Notes under the pieces: generated by a model
The model's input: only the letters and a program-made list of their open reading frames with translations
What the model was told of the DNA's origin: nothing
Databases searched by the model: none
Translations under genes and position numbers: made by a program
In this document: positions 1-7,546 of the stretch, one piece after another
Layout of the letters: each line of letters starts with the position of its first letter
How positions within the stretch are numbered: position 1 is the stretch's first letter
Assembly (NCBI GenBank): GCA_026387405.1
Contig: JAPLLV010000010.1
Span: 1 to 38,217 of the forward strand
Origin: Candidatus Omnitrophota bacterium
GTDB lineage: Bacteria > Omnitrophota > Gorgyraeia > Gygaellales > Profunditerraquicolaceae
Length of the DNA: 38,217 nt
Reading direction: 5' to 3'

Positions 1-94
1 CTAATCCCGCCTTTCATAAAGAAGATATCAAAATATCTTAAAATCCTGCCGGTTTTTTTACTCATTCTATGCCCTGCCGCAGGCCATTTTTGCC

Positions 95-123
95 TTGACC
101 GCCGGCAATTTCTATGGTAATAT
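95..123 (+). promoter_or_regulatory. sigma70-type promoter for rplU
   Basis: TTGACC at 95-100 and TAATAT at 118-123 are separated by exactly 17 bases, close to the sigma70 consensus. The predicted transcript starts near 130 and leaves a leader of about 40 bases before rplU. Bases 1-94 carry no gene that I can identify; the short open stretches there could be the tail of an upstream gene, but I do not recognise them. Confidence 0.6.
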
Positions 124-168
124 TAAAAATCTTTAAAAAGTCAAAAATCAGCTTAAGGAGGAACACAA

Positions 169-483
169 ATGTATGCTATAGTTGAAGTTGGAGCAAAACA
201 GTATAGCGTCAAGAAGGACGATTTCATTGCCGTAGAGAAGCAAGATGTTGCGGTTGGCGGTGAGATTGTGCTGGATAAAGTTATTTTGTTCTCAACCGAC
301 AAAAAGATTGAGATAGGACAACCCTTTGTTAAGGGCGTAAACGTTAAGGCCGAGGTCCTCGGGCAGTTCCGGGACGAAAAAAAGATCTCTTTTAAATACC
401 GCCGCCGCAAGGCCTCGCATTGGAAAAAAGGGCACCGTCAACAGCTGACTAAGCTCAAGATTATGGAAATTACCGTTGGTTAA
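169..483 (+). CDS. rplU: 50S ribosomal protein L21
   Basis: This is large-subunit ribosomal protein L21, which binds 23S rRNA. The product is 104 residues, the normal family length, with the typical start MYAIVEVGAKQY and the basic FKYRRRKASHWKKGHRQ stretch near residues 76-92. A strong ribosome binding site, AAGGAGGA at 155-162, lies six bases before the ATG. A sigma70-like promoter lies just upstream. In most bacteria rpmA (L27) follows directly and then obgE. Here a palindromic repeat occupies that space and no L27 reading frame is visible. The identification is secure. Confidence 0.97.
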   Translation: MYAIVEVGAKQYSVKKDDFIAVEKQDVAVGGEIVLDKVILFSTDKKIEIGQPFVKGVNVKAEVLGQFRDEKKISFKYRRRKASHWKKGHRQQLTKLKIMEITVG

Positions 484-493
484 CTTTCCAATT

Positions 494-587
494 GTCATTG
501 CGAGGGAGCGAAGCGACCGAAGCAATCTAAAACGGGATTGCTTCGCCCCTTCCCTGCCTGCCGGCAGGCAGGGGGGCTCGCAATGAC
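494..587. repeat. palindromic repeat, GTCATTGCGAG family, copy 1
   Basis: The ends are inverted copies, GTCATTGCGAG on the left and CTCGCAATGAC on the right, with a second inner pair, GAAGCAATCT and GGATTGCTTCG. It is the longest of three copies in the window (others at 3940-4015 and 7456-7522) because another palindrome is nested in it. It fills the space between rplU and obgE. The whole element can fold into a long hairpin. It looks like a non-autonomous REP/MITE-type element; no transposase is linked to it here. Confidence 0.85.
552..573. repeat. perfect 22-bp palindrome nested in the repeat
   Basis: A perfect palindrome centred between 562 and 563, with core GCCTGCCGGCAGGC, lies inside the right arm of the larger repeat. 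The other two copies of the larger repeat lack it, so it was probably inserted secondarily. Confidence 0.75.
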
Positions 588-618
588 GACTATTTTGGGC
601 AACATTGGGTGGATATAA

Positions 619-1572
619 ATGTTCATTGATAACGCTAAGATAAACGTTAAAGGCGGGAATGGCGGTAAGGGCTGCCGTTGTTTTTACCGCGACATGTACA
701 CAAGGCAGGGTATTGCCGACGGGGGGGACGGGGGCAGGGGGGCAGACGTGATCATCAGGGCGGATAGGAACCTGCGCACCCTTTTAGATTTTCATTATAA
801 CCGCCACTTCCGCGGCCAGGACGGGGGGCACGGCTCCGGTAAAAAGAAAAAAGGTAAAGACGCCCTTCCTCTCTATATCCGCGTACCTGCCGGGACGGTA
901 ATTACTGACGCGGCAACAGGAAGCGTCTTGCGCGATCTGGGTAGTGACGCGGATGAAGTTATCGTGGCCAGGGGCGGCCGGGGGGGCAGGGGTAACCAGC
1001 ACCACTGTGAAGTAACTCCGTTTGAGCCGGGCGAAGAACGGCAGCTCATTTTAGACCTGAAACTCATTGCCGACTGCGGCCTGGTAGGATTCCCGAATGC
1101 CGGCAAGTCTACCCTGATATCCAACATCTCAAGGGCGAGGCCGGAAATAGCAGCCTATCCTTTTACGACAAAGGCGCCGGTGCTGGGAGTAGTCGGCGCA
1201 GGGAATAGCGTTTTTGTCATTGCCGACATTCCCGGGCTGATCGAAGGTTCTTCCAGCGGCAGGGGCCTGGGTGACAGGTTTTTAAGGCACGTGGAACGCA
1301 CCAGGGTGCTGGTGCATATTATTGATATGGCGGGGGTGGACGGCAGGGACCCGCTTGAGGATTACCGTATAATCAATAAAGAGTTGAAGGATTATAACCC
1401 GGAGCTGGCAGGTAAGCTGCAGATCATTGCCGCCAATAAGATGGACCTGGAGCCTGCCAAAGCAAATCTGGCTCGTTTTAAGAAAGTGATAAAGAAACGG
1501 GTTTATCCGGTCTCGGCTTTAAATAAAAAAGGGTTGGAGGAGTTAATTGAAGCAATCAGGAAAAAATTATAA
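619..1572 (+). CDS. obgE: GTPase Obg/CgtA, short form
   Basis: Obg is a ribosome-associated GTPase acting in 50S maturation and stress control. The N-terminal glycine-rich OBG fold covers about residues 1-155 (for example GGNGGKGC at 12-19 and GGDGGRGA at 35-42). The G domain follows, with P-loop GFPNAGKS at 157-164, switch region around PFTTK at 181-185, DIPGL at 203-207 and NKMD at 273-276. At 317 residues it ends with the G domain and lacks the variable C-terminal extension of some Obg proteins. The ribosome binding site GGTGGA lies near 607-612. Its end overlaps the proB start by 26 bases, so the two are probably translationally coupled. Confidence 0.96.
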   Translation: MFIDNAKINVKGGNGGKGCRCFYRDMYTRQGIADGGDGGRGADVIIRADRNLRTLLDFHYNRHFRGQDGGHGSGKKKKGKDALPLYIRVPAGTVITDAATGSVLRDLGSDADEVIVARGGRGGRGNQHHCEVTPFEPGEERQLILDLKLIADCGLVGFPNAGKSTLISNISRARPEIAAYPFTTKAPVLGVVGAGNSVFVIADIPGLIEGSSSGRGLGDRFLRHVERTRVLVHIIDMAGVDGRDPLEDYRIINKELKDYNPELAGKLQIIAANKMDLEPAKANLARFKKVIKKRVYPVSALNKKGLEELIEAIRKKL

Positions 1573-2620
1573 GCGTATCGTTATAAAGATCGGCTCAAGT
1601 CTTTTGTTCGGGCCGGAAGGCGCAGGCGGTGTTTCCAGCTATTCCCTCAGAGAGCTTGCCGGGCAGGTTGCCGAGTTGGTTAAAGAAGGGCGGGAGGTGG
1701 TGATTGTTTCTTCCGGCGCGATTGCCTTTGGCATGCGCATACTGAAGATGAAATCCCGGCCCAGGCAATTGCATGAGCTGCAGGGTTTGGCAGCAGTGGG
1801 CCAGCACGTGTTGATGGAACATTATCATCGTTTTTTTAAGAAGAAGGGTTTGCATTGCGCCCAGGTGCTTTTAACCTGGGATGACCTGGCTAATCGTAAG
1901 CGCTGTTTGAATGCCAAAAATACACTCCTTGAATTATTGCGTTTGAAAGTAGTACCTATAATCAACGAAAACGACACTATTTCTTCCGAGGAGATAAAAT
2001 TCGGGGATAATGATAAGCTTTCCGCGCTGGTGGCTTCCAATCTTGTTTCGGCAGAGCTATTGATAATTCTTTCTGATGTAGAGGGGCTTCTTGACAGGAG
2101 TAAGAAGGTAGTAAGGATAGTCGATGCGATTACTCCCCAGATAAGAAAACTCGCCTGCCCCACAAACAAAGCTGCGTGCGTGGGAGGGATGATCACTAAA
2201 CTGGATGCGGCAAAGATAGCCGTGGATTCGGGCATCCCTTGCGTTATCGCAAACGGACGCTCAAAAGACATAATCCTTTCGGCAGTAAATGAGCCGCAAG
2301 AAGCCGGGACGTTTTTTGTGCCCAGCAAGTCTTTGACAGAACGCCAAAGATGGCTTGCCTTTGGCAGCAGGCCTAAAGGTAAGGTTTACGTCGATGAGGG
2401 GGCAAGGCGCGCCCTGGTAGATAAAAAAAGTCTTTTATCGGTAGGGGTAGTGAATAGAGAAGGTAATTTTGAACGCGGGGATATTGTCAGCCTGATCGAC
2501 TCCCAGGGAAAGGAATTTGCCCGCGGAAAGGCCGGTGTTTCCTCTAAGCATCTGGATAAGGTAAAGGGCCGGCGTTCGGAGAAAGAAGTAATTCATTGCG
2601 ATAATATTGTAATTTTATAG
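1547..2620 (+). CDS. proB: glutamate 5-kinase
   Basis: This enzyme phosphorylates L-glutamate to gamma-glutamyl phosphate, the first step of proline synthesis. The 357-residue product has an amino-acid-kinase domain (KIGSSLL near residues 14-20, SSGAIAFG, NENDTIS, FGDNDKLSALVA) and a C-terminal PUA domain beginning around residue 270. The start is TTG at 1547, chosen because GGAGGAG at 1536-1542 gives a well-placed ribosome binding site and the sequence from there matches the family. The start lies inside the end of obgE. proA follows after a 52-base gap that carries a heptamer repeat. Confidence 0.95.
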   Translation: MKQSGKNYKRIVIKIGSSLLFGPEGAGGVSSYSLRELAGQVAELVKEGREVVIVSSGAIAFGMRILKMKSRPRQLHELQGLAAVGQHVLMEHYHRFFKKKGLHCAQVLLTWDDLANRKRCLNAKNTLLELLRLKVVPIINENDTISSEEIKFGDNDKLSALVASNLVSAELLIILSDVEGLLDRSKKVVRIVDAITPQIRKLACPTNKAACVGGMITKLDAAKIAVDSGIPCVIANGRSKDIILSAVNEPQEAGTFFVPSKSLTERQRWLAFGSRPKGKVYVDEGARRALVDKKSLLSVGVVNREGNFERGDIVSLIDSQGKEFARGKAGVSSKHLDKVKGRRSEKEVIHCDNIVIL

Positions 2621-2629
2621 AGTATTTGG

Positions 2630-2657
2630 TCGTTAGTCGTTAGTCTTTAGTCGTTGG
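2630..2657. repeat. tandem heptamer repeat (TCGTTAG x4)
   Basis: Four consecutive seven-base units are readable: TCGTTAG, TCGTTAG, TCTTTAG and TCGTTGG. They lie between proB and proA. The reverse complement of this pattern recurs inside a radical SAM gene at 13505-13525, so the motif is dispersed in the genome. Confidence 0.8.
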
Positions 2658-2672
2658 TGGGGTGGATAAAAA

Positions 2673-3929
2673 ATGAAGTTAAAATTAGAGATGATTAAGA
2701 TTGCCAAGGCGGCGCAGGAAGCTGCCCGGAAGCTGGCGGCAGTCAGTCCTGAGCTAAAGAATCGAGTATTGAAACGCATGGCTGCCAGGCTATTGAAGCA
2801 GAAAAATAGCATACTTCAGGCAAACCGAAAAGATATAATTATTGCCGCAAAGGCGCAGTTATCCAGTGTTTTTATCGATCGCCTGACCTTGAACGAAAAA
2901 AGAATTGCAGAGATGGCGGATTCCCTGTTGGCAATAGCGCGTCTCCCCGATTCCGTGGGGCAGGTTATAAAAGAATGGAAAAGGCCGAACGGCCTGCTGA
3001 TAAAAAAGGTGCGCACGCCCATAGGGGTGATCGCGATCATCTACGAGTCGCGGCCTAATGTGACCTCTGATTGCGTGGGGCTGACGTTTAAATCCGGCAA
3101 CAGCGTAATTTTAAGAGGCGGAAGCGAATCCCTGTATTCCAATATCGCTATTTTTAATGCGCTTCGCTCCGCAATTAAAGAGAGCGGTATCCCTGAAGGA
3201 GTAATTAATCTAGTGACTACCCCTGACAGGAAGGCAGTGGATATATTGTTGGGTTTAAATGAATATATTGATCTGGTCATGCCGCGCGGCGGCGAAAGTT
3301 TGATCAGGCGCGTGGTAGAGTTATCTCGTATTCCCGTAATAAAACACTATAAAGGTATTTGTCATGTTTATGTGGATAGGGACGCGGATTTAAAGATGGC
3401 TATGGGTGTTTGTTTTAACGCCAAAGTCCAGCGGCCGGGCGTTTGTAATGCCATGGAGAGCATGCTGGTGCACAAGGGCATTGCCGCAAGATTTCTTCCT
3501 GGAATGGCCCGGAGGTTCAAAGCAGCCGGTGTCCAGCTAAGGGGTTGTCCGGTTACCTGCAAGATGATCAAGCCCTGCAGGAGGGCTACGGAAAGAGACT
3601 TTCATACCGAGTACCTGGATTTGATCCTTTCGGTCAGGGTGGTTAATGATATTCACCAGGCCATAGAACACATTAACTATTACGGTTCGCATCATTCAGA
3701 CAGTATCATTACCAGGAATAAAAAGTCTGCGCATGAATTTTTGAAAAAGGTAGATTCCGCCTGCGTGTATGTGAATGCCTCGACCCGTTTCACCGATGGG
3801 TATCAGTTTGGCCTGGGTGCGGAGATCGGTATATCTACCGATAAATTGCATGCCCGCGGCCCGATGGCCTTAGAGGAATTGACGACTTACAAATATACTA
3901 TATTAGGGAACGGGCAAATAAGAGAATAA
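2673..3929 (+). CDS. proA: gamma-glutamyl phosphate reductase
   Basis: This enzyme reduces gamma-glutamyl phosphate to glutamate-5-semialdehyde with NADPH, the second step of proline synthesis. The 418-residue length is normal. It has the aldehyde-dehydrogenase-like fold with IYESRPNVTSD (123-133), the SGNSVILRGG loop (141-150) and the expected catalytic cysteine C258 in RPGVCNAMES. The C-terminal HARGPMALEELTTYKY block is also present. A G-rich ribosome binding stretch (GGTGGGGTGGA) ends about seven bases before the ATG. It pairs functionally and positionally with proB. Confidence 0.96.
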   Translation: MKLKLEMIKIAKAAQEAARKLAAVSPELKNRVLKRMAARLLKQKNSILQANRKDIIIAAKAQLSSVFIDRLTLNEKRIAEMADSLLAIARLPDSVGQVIKEWKRPNGLLIKKVRTPIGVIAIIYESRPNVTSDCVGLTFKSGNSVILRGGSESLYSNIAIFNALRSAIKESGIPEGVINLVTTPDRKAVDILLGLNEYIDLVMPRGGESLIRRVVELSRIPVIKHYKGICHVYVDRDADLKMAMGVCFNAKVQRPGVCNAMESMLVHKGIAARFLPGMARRFKAAGVQLRGCPVTCKMIKPCRRATERDFHTEYLDLILSVRVVNDIHQAIEHINYYGSHHSDSIITRNKKSAHEFLKKVDSACVYVNASTRFTDGYQFGLGAEIGISTDKLHARGPMALEELTTYKYTILGNGQIRE

Positions 3930-3939
3930 TGTTTTTTTC

Positions 3940-4015
3940 GTCATTGCGAAGGAGCGAAGCGACTGAAGCAATCTCAAGAACGTGATTGCTTCGCCCCTTC
4001 AGGGCTCGCAATGAC
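3940..4015. repeat. palindromic repeat, GTCATTGCGA family, copy 2
   Basis: The left end GTCATTGCGA and right end GCTCGCAATGAC are inverted, with inner arms GAAGCAATCT and GATTGCTTCG. The copy is 76 bases long and ends only nine bases before the nadD start codon, so it supplies most of the nadD leader. Confidence 0.85.
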
Positions 4016-4024
4016 CCGTAAATT

Positions 4025-4618
4025 ATGAAAATTGGAATACTTGGCGGAACTTTTAATCCCATTCACATCGGCCACTTGATCCTGGCCGAAGAGGCGCGGG
4101 AGAAGTTGGGGCTGGACAAGGTCATTTTTGTGCCGACTTTTGTTCCGCCGCATAAAGATAACGTGGATATAGCGCCGGCTGCGGCACGCCTTAAAATGGT
4201 TAAGCTGGCCATAGCAGGAAATAAATATTTTTCCGTATCCGATATCGAGATCGAGCGTAACGGCCGGTCTTACACCATCGATACCATAAAAGAATTTAAA
4301 AAAAATTACAGCCTCGATCAGATCTTTTTCATTATCGGCTCAGACCTGATGAAATATTTAGATGACTGGAAAGATATAAACGAGATCTCAAAGTTGGTTA
4401 AATTTGTCGTGGCTACCCGTCCGGGTTACCCTTTGGAGGATATAACTACCTATGCTGTTTCCCGGCAGACCGGGGTATCCACATTGCCGATCAGGGCGGT
4501 AGATATTTCCGGTTTTGAGATCCGCGGCGCGATCAAAGAAGGGAAGTCTTTTCGTTATCTGGTCCCCGAAGCGGTTTTCAGGTATATCAACAAAAAAAGG
4601 ATTTATACATGCAGATAA
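4025..4618 (+). CDS. nadD: nicotinate-nucleotide adenylyltransferase
   Basis: NadD adenylates nicotinate mononucleotide to deamido-NAD in NAD synthesis. The 197-residue product shows the nucleotidyltransferase GGTFNPIHIGH motif at residues 6-16, FVPTFVPPHK near 36-45, FIIGSDLM, and a C-terminal ISGFEIR motif corresponding to the family ISSTxIR. No Shine-Dalgarno sequence is visible between the preceding repeat (ending 4015) and the ATG, so initiation may be weak or structure-dependent. The end overlaps the rpe start by ten bases. Confidence 0.95.
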   Translation: MKIGILGGTFNPIHIGHLILAEEAREKLGLDKVIFVPTFVPPHKDNVDIAPAAARLKMVKLAIAGNKYFSVSDIEIERNGRSYTIDTIKEFKKNYSLDQIFFIIGSDLMKYLDDWKDINEISKLVKFVVATRPGYPLEDITTYAVSRQTGVSTLPIRAVDISGFEIRGAIKEGKSFRYLVPEAVFRYINKKRIYTCR

Positions 4619-5310
4619 ACCCCCGCACCAATTTGAAAAATAAGCTTCACTATAAGCCAATTGGTGGGGGGGTAAAGATCGCGCCTTCATTATTGTCCGC
4701 TGATTTCAGTTCGCTTGAGAAAGAGATTAAGAAGGTGGAGCGCGCCGGCGCGGATATGCTGCACATCGATATTATGGACGGGCATTTTGTCCCCAATCTC
4801 ACTATCGGACCGGCAGTGATAAAGAGTATCCGCCGCGTCACAGCGCTGCCTTTGGATACGCATCTTATGATGGAGAACCCGCAATACTTCGTCAAGAGCT
4901 TTGTCCGGGCGGGAAGCGATATGATCACTATGCACATAGAAACGATCGGAAGTGCGAAATTTAAGCAGTTGGCCCGGGATTTAAAAAAACATAATATTAA
5001 AATTGGGGTTTCCCTGAATCCCGCAACTCCATTAAAGAAAATAATGGGTGTTTTAGGCGAGGTTGATTTTGTCCTGGTTATGTCGGTTAATCCCGGTTTT
5101 TCCGGACAGAAATTTATACGCGGGGTTTTACCCAAGATAAGGCAATTGCGCGCGATATTTAAAGGCAATATCGCGGTTGACGGCGGGGTTAACGACAAGG
5201 TCGCAGGCTCACTCATTAAGGCAGGGGCAGATATATTGGCTTCCGGTTCCTACATCTTTGGGGCCAAAGACACGAAAAAAGCGATAGAAAGGATAAGAAA
5301 TGCAAGATAA
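4609..5310 (+). CDS. rpe: ribulose-phosphate 3-epimerase with repeat-derived N-terminal extension
   Basis: Rpe interconverts ribulose 5-phosphate and xylulose 5-phosphate in the pentose phosphate pathway. The TIM-barrel signatures are clear: KIAPSLLSADF near residues 23-33, HIDIMDGHFVPN, HLMMENP, VMSVNPGFSGQKF and AVDGGVN. Family members usually begin at the KIAPSLLSADF strand. Here about 21 extra residues precede it, encoded by an inverted repeat (4621-4671). The ATG at 4609 has AAGGA about nine bases upstream; the only in-frame alternative I see is TTG at 4633, inside the repeat. It overlaps nadD and the next gene by ten to eleven bases. Confidence 0.94.
   Translation: MQINPRTNLKNKLHYKPIGGGVKIAPSLLSADFSSLEKEIKKVERAGADMLHIDIMDGHFVPNLTIGPAVIKSIRRVTALPLDTHLMMENPQYFVKSFVRAGSDMITMHIETIGSAKFKQLARDLKKHNIKIGVSLNPATPLKKIMGVLGEVDFVLVMSVNPGFSGQKFIRGVLPKIRQLRAIFKGNIAVDGGVNDKVAGSLIKAGADILASGSYIFGAKDTKKAIERIRNAR
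4621..4671. repeat. inverted repeat inside the 5' end of rpe
   Basis: CCCC-G-CACCAATT at 4621-4633 pairs with AATTGGTG-GGGGG at 4659-4671 around a 25-base loop. It lies entirely within the coding start of rpe and encodes most of an N-terminal extension that the family does not have. It could form a stable hairpin just after the start codon. Confidence 0.75.
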
Positions 5311-6676
5311 TGCCGAGATCAAATTCGGGACTGACGGTTGGAGGGGGATCATCGGGGATAATTACACTTTTAAAAATTTGAGAATTATTTCACAGGCAGT
5401 TGCCGATTATCTGGGCAAGGGCAAAAAGGTGGCTGTGGCATTTGACACCAGGTTCTTGTCCAATAGTTTTGCTTTGGAGGCGGCCAGGGTTTTAGCGGCA
5501 AATGGTTCGCGCGTCTTGCTGTCTGACCGGCCGGTCCCTACCCCTACCTTGAGTTTTGTGGTGAAGACGCGTAAATTCGATCTAGGGATCATGATTACCG
5601 CGTCGCATAACCCCGCGGAGTATAATGGCTTTAAGATCAAGATCCCTTCCGGAGGCGCGGCAGGCGAGGATCTGACTAAAGAGGTAGAGGGGTATCTGGG
5701 CAAGACCCCGGTACCGGAATTGCCGAAAGATAATGATAATATCAGCTCCGAAGATATGACCCGGGAATACATTAAATTCATCCGTTCTTACGTTGATTTT
5801 AAAAAGATCCGTCCTAAGAAATTCAAGGTGCTCGTGGATGCCATGTACGGCTCCGGAGACAGTTTTATCGCTGAGGTATTAAAAGGCACTAACTTAAGAA
5901 TAGAGTTCATGCGTAACACCATTAATCCATCTTTTGGCGGTTCGCGGCCTGAGCCGGTAGAGGCCAACCTCATGGAGTTGAAGCGCCGCGTAAAAGAGGA
6001 AAAGTTTGACTTGGGTATTGCCCTTGACGGAGACGCGGACAGGATCGCGGCAGTGGCTCCGGGGGGAGTGTTTATCCATCCCCAGAAGATACTTGGGTTA
6101 TTAGCGCTGCATCTTAATCAGGACAGGCATTGGAGCGGGGGGATCATCAAGACCATAGCAGGGACGACCATGATGGACAAGATAGCGGATTTCCTGCGGG
6201 TGAAACTCTATGAAACACCCGTAGGTTTTAAGTATATCTCTGAGCTGATGGTTAAGTATGATATCGTAGCCGGAGGCGAAGAGGCCGGAGGTATGGGCGT
6301 AAAAAACTATATCCCGGAGCGGGACGGTACGGTCGCCGGGTTATTGTTGATCGAGATGATGGCCTATCGTAATAAAAACATGCTGCAGATCCTTAATGCC
6401 ATGGAAGAACAGTTCGGGAAATATTATTATCTGCGCGATGACCTGCGCCTGGATAGCAAGATCGAACTTAAAAAAGAAGCTCTGCCGGGTGAGCTTTTAG
6501 GTAAAAAAGTAGTAGAGGTCAAGGATCATGACGGGATAAAGCTTATCCTGGAGGATGAGAGTTGGCTGATGTTCCGGGGTTCCGGCACTGAGCCGATCAT
6601 GCGTTTATATTCGGAGTCCAAGAATCTAAAAAATGCTAAAGAGCTGTTGGCCCTGGGCAGGAAGTTGATAGCTTAG
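5300..6676 (+). CDS. phosphoglucomutase/phosphomannomutase family protein
   Basis: This alpha-D-phosphohexomutase interconverts hexose 1- and 6-phosphates through a phosphoserine. The signature order is complete: FGTDGWRG at 9-16, the active-site loop TASHNPAEYNG with catalytic S102, the Mg-binding DGDADR at 243-248, the sugar-recognition loop GEEAGG at 326-331, and a C-terminal phosphate-binding RGSGTEP loop. Length (458) is normal. Whether it prefers glucose or mannose phosphate cannot be settled from motifs. It could feed GDP-mannose or UDP-glucose synthesis for the glycan genes downstream. It starts 11 bases before rpe ends. Confidence 0.9.
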   Translation: MQDNAEIKFGTDGWRGIIGDNYTFKNLRIISQAVADYLGKGKKVAVAFDTRFLSNSFALEAARVLAANGSRVLLSDRPVPTPTLSFVVKTRKFDLGIMITASHNPAEYNGFKIKIPSGGAAGEDLTKEVEGYLGKTPVPELPKDNDNISSEDMTREYIKFIRSYVDFKKIRPKKFKVLVDAMYGSGDSFIAEVLKGTNLRIEFMRNTINPSFGGSRPEPVEANLMELKRRVKEEKFDLGIALDGDADRIAAVAPGGVFIHPQKILGLLALHLNQDRHWSGGIIKTIAGTTMMDKIADFLRVKLYETPVGFKYISELMVKYDIVAGGEEAGGMGVKNYIPERDGTVAGLLLIEMMAYRNKNMLQILNAMEEQFGKYYYLRDDLRLDSKIELKKEALPGELLGKKVVEVKDHDGIKLILEDESWLMFRGSGTEPIMRLYSESKNLKNAKELLALGRKLIA

Positions 6677-6678
6677 GA

Positions 6679-7263
6679 ATGTTTAAGCCTATTTTTAGAT
6701 ATTCGTTCGCCTTGGCCTTTCGTATTCTTTTCCGGGTTAAGATTTACGGACGGGAGAACATTCCCAGGTATGAAGGGTTTATTTTTGCCGGTAACCACGT
6801 GAGTTTCCTTGACCCGATCGCGGTAGGTTCGATTGTGCCGTTGCGTGTGAATTTTATGGCGCGCCACACTTTATTTCGCAATCCGATCATCGGTTCGATC
6901 ATCAGTATTTGCGGGTCTTTTCCAGTAAGACGGGGCACGGCGGATATCTGGGCGGTCAAAGAGGCGATACGCAGGGTAAAGAACGGCGGGGCCCTGGTTG
7001 TTTTCCCCGAAGGCACAAGGTCGCATACGAAAAGTTTCCTTGAGCCAAAGGCGGGTATAGGGTTTTTGGCAGCAAAGATCAATGCGCCGGTACTGCCGGT
7101 TTTTGTAAAAGGCACTGCCGAGGCCCTTCCCAGAGACTCCAGGCGCATACGTTTTAATAAGGTTTATATTTATATCGGTAAACCCATGCGTTTTGATAAA
7201 GATTTGGATTATTCCGTTATTGCCGGGCGGGTTATGGATGGTATCGCGGCACTTGCACACTAG
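6679..7263 (+). CDS. plsC: 1-acyl-sn-glycerol-3-phosphate acyltransferase
   Basis: PlsC acylates lysophosphatidic acid to phosphatidic acid at the inner membrane. The 194-residue protein has the acyltransferase catalytic motif NHVSFLD (H40-x4-D45), the FPVRRG block near 81-86, and FPEGTRS at 109-115. A hydrophobic N-terminus (residues 6-20) could associate with the membrane. It begins two bases after the phosphohexomutase stop codon. A plsC gene near rpsA is common in bacteria. Confidence 0.9.
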   Translation: MFKPIFRYSFALAFRILFRVKIYGRENIPRYEGFIFAGNHVSFLDPIAVGSIVPLRVNFMARHTLFRNPIIGSIISICGSFPVRRGTADIWAVKEAIRRVKNGGALVVFPEGTRSHTKSFLEPKAGIGFLAAKINAPVLPVFVKGTAEALPRDSRRIRFNKVYIYIGKPMRFDKDLDYSVIAGRVMDGIAALAH

Positions 7264-7275
7264 TTTCCCGCCTTC

Positions 7276-7375
7276 GCCCCGATGTATAATCGGGGCTGTG
7301 GAGGCACCCAATCCTATCGGATGGATTGGTGCGCCGCCTGCTGCGGCGATTTCACTAAATGCGCCTTCGGCGCAT
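7276..7375 (+). other. run of four hairpins between plsC and rpsA
   Basis: Four stem-loops follow one another: GCCCCGAT/ATCGGGGC (7276-7296), an imperfect CACCCAATCC/GGATTGGTG stem (about 7304-7332), CGCCGC/GCGGCG (7332-7348) and ATGCGCC/GGCGCAT with a three-base loop (7359-7375). The first could be a terminator stem, although no T run follows. The rest could be a structured leader, a small RNA or stacked repeat elements. I do not recognise a named RNA family. A reading frame across this area is not protein-like. Confidence 0.4.
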
Positions 7376-7455
7376 GGTTGTGCTCCAAAATTTTCTGTAA
7401 GGGAGGTGTTTTTAGAAAGTCAAAAGGTAAAAAGCAAAAGTAAAAATTAAAATTT

Positions 7456-7522
7456 GTCATTGCGAGCGAAGCGAAACAATCGCATTTTGAGATTGCTTCA
7501 TCCCTTCGGGATTCGCAATGAC
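7456..7522. repeat. palindromic repeat, GTCATTGCGAG family, copy 3
   Basis: The inverted ends are GTCATTGCGAGC and TCGCAATGAC, with inner arms around AAACAATC and GATTGCTTC. The copy is 67 bases long and ends 24 bases before the rpsA start codon. Confidence 0.8.
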
Positions 7523-7546
7523 GTATAATTTGGAAAGGATTTTAAA

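Noticed and set aside
494-587. CRISPR-like repeat
   Set aside because: Copies are kilobases apart, palindromic and without spacers or cas genes.
4650-5216. 188-codon frame on the minus strand
   Set aside because: It is the antisense shadow of rpe, with no start signal or recognisable domain.
7193-7450. Open frame of 85 codons after plsC
   Set aside because: It starts inside plsC in another frame, crosses four hairpins and resembles no protein; its openness follows from the GC-rich repeats.
7524-7529. TATAAT as an rpsA promoter -10 box
   Set aside because: No matching -35 box lies 16-18 bases upstream, and a start from there would leave almost no leader before the ribosome binding site.
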